Assembly: GCA_052144935.1 (NCBI GenBank)
Contig: JBKQPR010000243.1
Location: forward strand, 1-18,168
Direction of reading: 5' to 3'
From: JOPF133 sp052144935
GTDB taxonomy: Bacteria > Acidobacteriota > Terriglobia > Bryobacterales > Bryobacteraceae
DNA length: 18,168 bases
Shown one piece after another: positions 14,656-18,168 of the stretch (position 1 is the first letter of the stretch; each line of letters opens with the position of its first letter). The position numbers and the translations under genes were made by a program. Under the pieces are notes generated by a model. It was not told the DNA's origin and did not search any database. It was given only the letters and a program-made list of their open reading frames with translations.

Positions 14656-15918
14656 TCACTGGAACCGCGGCGGTATCGGCGATTCGCTCTTTACCTTTCG
14701 CAGCAGCGCGGCTCTGGCGTGGGCCAGCTTTTTCGCGCACTCGGTATCGCTCATGCGGCCCGCTTGTGGATCCAGCCCGGCGAAGCTGACACCCTCTTTG
14801 AGGTAGCTGGCCGCTTCGGGTAGAGCCTTGAGCTTCTCGTACGGCGTGGCGTAATCCTCGGCCTTGTACACCCGCTTGCGTTTGCCTCGTTGGTCGTAGC
14901 TCACCGTCGCAAACCCGCACGGACGGTGAAAGTTCAGATACGGATTCAACTGTGCCGTGTAGAACTTCTGCAGCGCTTCGGCGTGCTCGCCGGCGATGTG
15001 TCCGTAGCCCATCAGCTTGCGGATCACCGCGCCGTTCTTGCCTTCTACCAGAGCGTTGTCCTGACTGCGGTTGGCGCGGCTTTTGGTGAACTCGATCAGC
15101 AGCTTCTCCAGCAGCCTGGCGACTGCTTGGTTGATGAATTCCGATCCGTTGTCGCAGTGGAAGCCCAGAATCCGGAAGGGGAACTGGTGCAGGATGGCCT
15201 CCAGGACCGGCAGCAAATAGGCCTCGCTGATCCGCTCCGCGCACCCCACCACCTGCCATTGCGTGACCGCATCCACCGCATTGATGTGGTACACCCCCTT
15301 GGCGCCATCCCAGTCTCCCTGATGCACCGTGTCCACCCGCAGATACCCCGGCCGGCCCTCCGGTTCCGGGCGTCTCCGCTCCGCGATGCTCACCGCCGTC
15401 GCCTGCGTGGGTTGGTACTCGGCCGCCAACCTCCGATACCCGGCACTGGCCCGCAGGTTGTACAGGTGGCCGTTGGAAATCTGCGCCAGGCGGGCATATT
15501 CCTCTTTGCCGAAGCGGGTGTATTCGCGCTCCAAAATATGCCGCGTGGCCGGCCCGCTCAACCTCTCGTGCGCTCGATCCACCTCCGCCAGCAGGGCGAT
15601 GTCCCTGCCGGTGTAGATCCGCTTGAACATCCGCCGCCGGTAGGCCTTCGCCTCCACGCCCCCCGTGTTCCGGAACAGCCGGATCAGCCGCGTCACCTGC
15701 GCGCCGCTCAGCCCGGTCACCTTCTCTACATAGGCCCGGATGGCTCCCCGCTGCTTCTTGTCCTGCTGCAAGAACTCCTGGGCCGTCAGCGTCTTTTCGA
15801 CCCAGGCGTACACCTCCTCCTTCCTTTGCCCTACAAAGCTGACTCCTTCGGTTCCCCGCAAGAAGTCGTTGATTTGCTCTGCCGTCAAGGCTTCGCTGTT
15901 CTGCATGTGCAATTGCAT
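14656..15918 (-). CDS. Transposase with integrase (rve) catalytic core
   Basis: 420 residues. N-terminal region up to about 165 holds helix-turn-helix segments (TAQEFLQQDKKQRGAIRAYV, VTGLSGAQVTRLIRLFR and YARLAQISNGHLYNLRAS) for IS-end binding. The RNase H-like core has a full DDE triad: Asp196 in YLRVDTVHQGD, Asp256 in FHCDNGSEF and Glu292 in DNALVEGKNG. The C-terminal part (LNPYLNFHRPCGFA, RVYKAEDYATPYEKL) is typical of integrase-core transposases that share the HRPCGFA-like motif. It cuts and joins the IS ends. The start may be Met1 or Met5; no strong ribosome binding site is visible. It looks intact, so the element may still be mobile. Confidence 0.9.
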   Translation of the reverse strand: MQLHMQNSEALTAEQINDFLRGTEGVSFVGQRKEEVYAWVEKTLTAQEFLQQDKKQRGAIRAYVEKVTGLSGAQVTRLIRLFRNTGGVEAKAYRRRMFKRIYTGRDIALLAEVDRAHERLSGPATRHILEREYTRFGKEEYARLAQISNGHLYNLRASAGYRRLAAEYQPTQATAVSIAERRRPEPEGRPGYLRVDTVHQGDWDGAKGVYHINAVDAVTQWQVVGCAERISEAYLLPVLEAILHQFPFRILGFHCDNGSEFINQAVARLLEKLLIEFTKSRANRSQDNALVEGKNGAVIRKLMGYGHIAGEHAEALQKFYTAQLNPYLNFHRPCGFATVSYDQRGKRKRVYKAEDYATPYEKLKALPEAASYLKEGVSFAGLDPQAGRMSDTECAKKLAHARAALLRKVKSESPIPPRFQ

Positions 15919-15952
15919 TCAGCCGCAGAACACCCGCCCCGTTCCTCCCATC

Positions 15953-16008
15953 TTCATGATCATCTTGTATTGGAATCAAGCCCGGTTTCATGATCATCTT
16001 GTATTGGA
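15953..16008 (-). repeat. IS right end with terminal motif twice (22-bp direct repeat)
   Basis: An identical 22-bp sequence, TTCATGATCATCTTGTATTG plus GA, occurs at 15953-15974 and 15987-16008, separated by 12 bp. The outer copy is the inverted match of the left IS end. The inner copy is either a second transposase-binding site or the trace of a second IS end. Confidence 0.9.
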
Positions 16009-16062
16009 CAATTCAGCGCGCGGTCTGCACGGTTACTACGTTATCATGGGAAGAATTATCCT

Positions 16063-17517
16063 ATGATTCAAGACGTGCTGACCGAAGGTCTTACTTTCGA
16101 CGATGTCTTGCTCGAACCGGCCTGGAGCGAAGTGCTGCCTGCCGAAGTCGAGACCCGCACCTGCCTGACGCGCCAGATCGGGCTGAACATTCCCATCGTT
16201 TCGGCCGCCATGGACACGGTGACGGAATCGCACCTGGCCATCGCGCTGGCGCAGCAGGGCGGCATCGGCATTATTCATCGCAACATGTCCCTGGAGCGGC
16301 AGGCGGAAGAAGTGGACCGCGTGAAACGCAGCGAGAGCGGGATGATCGTGGACCCCATCACCATCGGGCCGGACCAGTCGATCGCCGACGCGCAACGGCT
16401 GATGAACCGGTATCGCATCTCGGGCGTTCCCGTGACCAAGGACGGCCGCCTGGTGGGAATCCTCACCAACCGCGACCTGCGCTTCGAGAACCGTTTCGAC
16501 CTGCCGATTTCGGAAGTGATGACCAAGGAGAATCTGATCACCGTCCCGGTGGGCACCACGCTGGAGCAGGCCGAAGCGATCCTGCACCGGCATCGCGTGG
16601 AGAAGCTGCTGGTGGTGGACGACAACTTCAACCTCAAAGGCCTCATCACGGTCAAAGACATTCAGAAAAAGCTGAAGTATCCGAACTCGGCCAAGGACAG
16701 CCAGGGCCGCTTGCGGGTGGGCGCGGCCATCGGCGCCACGGGCGATTTTCTGGAGCGCGCACAGGAGCTGGTGGCGCGGAAAGTGGACGTGTTGGCCATC
16801 GACACGGCGCACGGCCACAGCGGGCGGGTGATGAGCGCGGTGAAGACCATCAAGTGCAAACTGCCGGAGGTGCAACTGATCACCGGCAACGTGGCCACCT
16901 ATGAAGGCGCCCGGGAGCTGATCTCCTTGGGAGTGGATGGCATCAAGGTGGGGATCGGGCCGGGGTCCATCTGCACCACGCGGGTCGTGTCGGGGGCCGG
17001 CGTGCCGCAGATCACCGCCATTTCGGAGTGCTCGCGGGCCGCGCGCGACGCGGGTGTGCCGCTGATCGCCGATGGCGGCATCAAGTATTCGGGCGACATC
17101 ACCAAGGCGATCGCGGCGGGCGCGGACACGGTGATGATCGGCAGCCTGCTGGCGGGCACCGACGAGAGTCCCGGCGAAACCATTCTGTTTCAGGGCCGCA
17201 CTTTCAAGACCTATCGCGGCATGGGATCGATGGGCGCGATGGCGCAGGGCAGCAGTGACCGTTACGCGCAGGACCCCAATGGGAAGCTGGTGCCGGAAGG
17301 GATCGAAGGGCGCGTGGCGGCCAAAGGGCCTCTCTCGGAGCTGGTGTACCAGCTTGTGGGCGGGCTGCGGTCCGGCATGGGCTATTGCGGCGCCCACGAC
17401 ATCGGCGAGTTGCAAGAAAAGGCGCGCTTCCTGCGGATTTCGCCGGCGGGCCTGCGCGAGAGCCACGTGCACGATGTGATCATTACCAAGGAAGCGCCCA
17501 ACTATAGAGTGGAGTAA
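16063..17517 (+). CDS. guaB: Inosine-5'-monophosphate dehydrogenase
   Basis: 484 residues, full length. IMPDH oxidises IMP to XMP with NAD+, the committed step of guanine nucleotide synthesis in the cytosol. Opening LTFDDVLLEPAWSEVLP and the segment PIVSAAMDTVTE are IMPDH signatures. Two CBS domains occupy about residues 95-205 (MIVDPITIGPDQS, ISEVMTKENLITVP), inserted in the TIM barrel. The active-site loop GIGPGSICTTR has Cys304, which forms the thioimidate intermediate; IADGGIKYSGD with Asp337 and YRGMGSMGAM bind the IMP phosphate and base. The start at 16063 is set by GGGAAG 9 bases upstream and by homology. The upstream region is only about 54 bp before the IS end, so its promoter lies in that gap or inside the IS. 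No guaA is seen; downstream is a transposase remnant. Confidence 0.98.
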   Translation: MIQDVLTEGLTFDDVLLEPAWSEVLPAEVETRTCLTRQIGLNIPIVSAAMDTVTESHLAIALAQQGGIGIIHRNMSLERQAEEVDRVKRSESGMIVDPITIGPDQSIADAQRLMNRYRISGVPVTKDGRLVGILTNRDLRFENRFDLPISEVMTKENLITVPVGTTLEQAEAILHRHRVEKLLVVDDNFNLKGLITVKDIQKKLKYPNSAKDSQGRLRVGAAIGATGDFLERAQELVARKVDVLAIDTAHGHSGRVMSAVKTIKCKLPEVQLITGNVATYEGARELISLGVDGIKVGIGPGSICTTRVVSGAGVPQITAISECSRAARDAGVPLIADGGIKYSGDITKAIAAGADTVMIGSLLAGTDESPGETILFQGRTFKTYRGMGSMGAMAQGSSDRYAQDPNGKLVPEGIEGRVAAKGPLSELVYQLVGGLRSGMGYCGAHDIGELQEKARFLRISPAGLRESHVHDVIITKEAPNYRVE

Positions 17518-17520
17518 TTC

Positions 17521-17881
17521 GACGCGGAGGCGGTGGAAGCGAAGTTGGAAGAGCGTCGACGGCGAGAGGAAGAGCGAGGCGAGGCAAGGAGTTCGGAGGG
17601 CGCCCGCCGCAAGTTCCCGATCCGGAGCAAGCCCGGCCGGAGTTGAAGGCGCAACGGAACTCACGGACCCGGATTCGCGCATCATGATGGATGGGGCGAC
17701 GAAGAGTTTCACCCAGGCCTACAACAGCCAGGCGGCGGTGGCCAGCCATGAGCAGATCATTGTGGCAGCAGCGCTGACGCAGGAGGCCAACGATAAGAAG
17801 CAGTTGGTGCCGATGCTGGAGCAGGTGGCTCTGGCGTCCGGCTACCGCGCCGGGAATGGCTCCCTCTTATCGCGCCGCTAA
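17521..17881 (+). pseudogene. IS1182-like transposase fragment, frameshifted
   Basis: An internal piece of an IS1182/IS4-like transposase. First frame: DAEAVEAKLEERRRREEERG; after a frame change near 17615 the next gives PDPEQARPELKAQRN; one missing T (AACTCACGG for AACTTCACGG, about 17663) leads to TDPDSRIMMDGATKSFTQAY, NSQAAVASHEQIIVAAALTQ and LVPMLEQVALASGY, which is the conserved block with DPDSRxMxDG and QAYNxQAAV. The Asp in this block belongs to the catalytic set. The N- and C-terminal parts are absent. It starts directly after the guaB stop, so an old insertion or deletion event reached to the end of guaB. Confidence 0.82.
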
Positions 17882-18018
17882 GAGCGACGGACGAGAAGGT
17901 GGCAGGGATCGAACGGCTGGTGCCGCCGGAGGCGAGTACTTTATACCATGAAGCGAGGCAATTTCCGCCCTTCCGGCCGCTTCGGCGCTTCGGGTCGCCA
18001 AAGAAATCCTGTTCATTC

Positions 18019-18058
18019 CGACAGGCCCCTAGCTAGCTTAGCTAGCTAGTTTCTGTCG
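18019..18058. repeat. Long inverted repeat around a CTAG-rich palindrome
   Basis: CGACAG at 18019-18024 pairs with CTGTCG at 18053-18058; inside, CTAGCTAGCT at 18029-18038 and AGCTAGCTAG at 18040-18049 pair around a single T. In total 16 base pairs with a small internal loop (GCCC against TTT). The repeated TAGC units are unlike the surrounding DNA. Possible roles: end or resolution site of a mobile element, or a bidirectional terminator. No T-tract follows. Confidence 0.7.
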
Positions 18059-18168
18059 CGAAACGGGTGGAGATCAACTTATTGAGACATGGCCTATAGG
18101 CAAGCTACCGCCACCTGGTTTTACTGATAATTTTAAAGCGACAATTAGGACGTGTCAAGCTCTTCCAA
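18059..18168. other. AT-richer right edge, no gene seen
   Basis: From about 18070 the base composition changes to clearly lower GC with runs such as GATAATTTTAAAGCGACAA. No ORF is supported. Together with the inverted repeat just before, this may be the terminal non-coding part of a mobile element that continues beyond the window. Confidence 0.4.

Larger units (their letters stand above)
14341..16008 (-). mobile_element. Insertion sequence with rve/DDE transposase, about 1.67 kb
   Basis: Both ends start TCCAAT and continue to GATCATGAA: the left end reads inward from 14341 on the plus strand and the right end inward from 16008 on the minus strand. The IS holds one transposase gene on the minus strand and about 315 bp of non-coding DNA on its left. 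I see no target-site duplication. The family is an integrase-core transposase type, closest in style to ISNCY or IS481-like elements; the exact family is uncertain. Its right end lies about 54 bp before the guaB start codon. Confidence 0.78.

Noticed and set aside
14486..15997. 503-codon open frame in another minus frame of the IS
   Set aside because: Gly/Arg-rich shadow of the transposase; the transposase frame has a complete DDE triad.
16036..17712. 558-codon open frame antisense to guaB
   Set aside because: Arg/His/Ala-rich antisense shadow of guaB with no recognisable domain.
17899..17930. Possible tRNA fragment (GGATCGAAC on the plus strand)
   Set aside because: No T-stem or acceptor pairing can be drawn.

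Overview
The window is GC-rich bacterial DNA with many decayed mobile elements around a small number of intact chromosomal genes. The serine carboxypeptidase, the remnant of a sigma-54-type regulator, the large load of transposase fragments and the GC-rich codon use suggest a soil Acidobacteriota, perhaps Solibacter/Bryobacter-like. That is inference from gene style only; no gene here fixes the taxonomy.

Left part (1-3036, all on the minus strand): two tandem tyrosine recombinases with a GTGA overlap resemble part of a multi-recombinase (recombinase-in-trio type) cassette. The upstream one has lost its own N-terminus and is joined to the first codons of an IS3-family orfB. Next come a frameshifted IS3 orfA, an AT-rich 10-bp tandem repeat, a broken recombinase N-terminus, the tail of a VapC-like PIN toxin and an orphan signal peptide. 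Together they form a mosaic of gene fragments.

Middle left (3037-8153): an intact tRNA-Asp(GTC) with encoded CCA is followed two bases later by the 3' end of a tyrosine integrase on the minus strand, the usual layout of an element integrated at the 3' end of a tRNA gene. Beyond it lies a collapsed prophage on the plus strand: a primase-helicase missing both ends and carrying two frameshifts, an apparently intact small terminase subunit (Nu1-like), and a lambda GpA-type large terminase whose frame is kept but carries two nonsense codons. A small Cys-rich ORF follows. Deletions have joined integrase to primase (both 5' ends lost) and helicase to small terminase in frame. No portal, capsid or tail gene is present, so this is a relic.

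Middle (8154-11829): a gene-poor stretch, a remnant of the Fis-like HTH end of an NtrC-family regulator, a conserved-type membrane protein with a Pro/Ala/Glu linker, and a secreted S10 serine carboxypeptidase with a complete Ser-Asp-His triad. The last two look intact.

Middle right (11893-14309): an overlapping restriction-modification pair, a beta-order DNA methyltransferase and a PD-(D/E)XK nuclease that resembles the ApaLI type. It starts directly after an IS1-like transposase remnant. A short membrane protein follows at higher coordinates.

Right part (14341-18168): an apparently intact insertion sequence with an rve/DDE transposase and recognisable terminal inverted repeats, one end carrying its terminal motif twice. 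It ends about 54 bp upstream of guaB (IMP dehydrogenase), which is complete. After guaB come a frameshifted IS1182-like transposase fragment, a long inverted repeat and an AT-rich edge that may begin another element. I see no convincing unknown multi-gene system. The most interesting items are the restriction-modification pair, the recombinase cassette, the prophage collapse pattern and the IS next to guaB.
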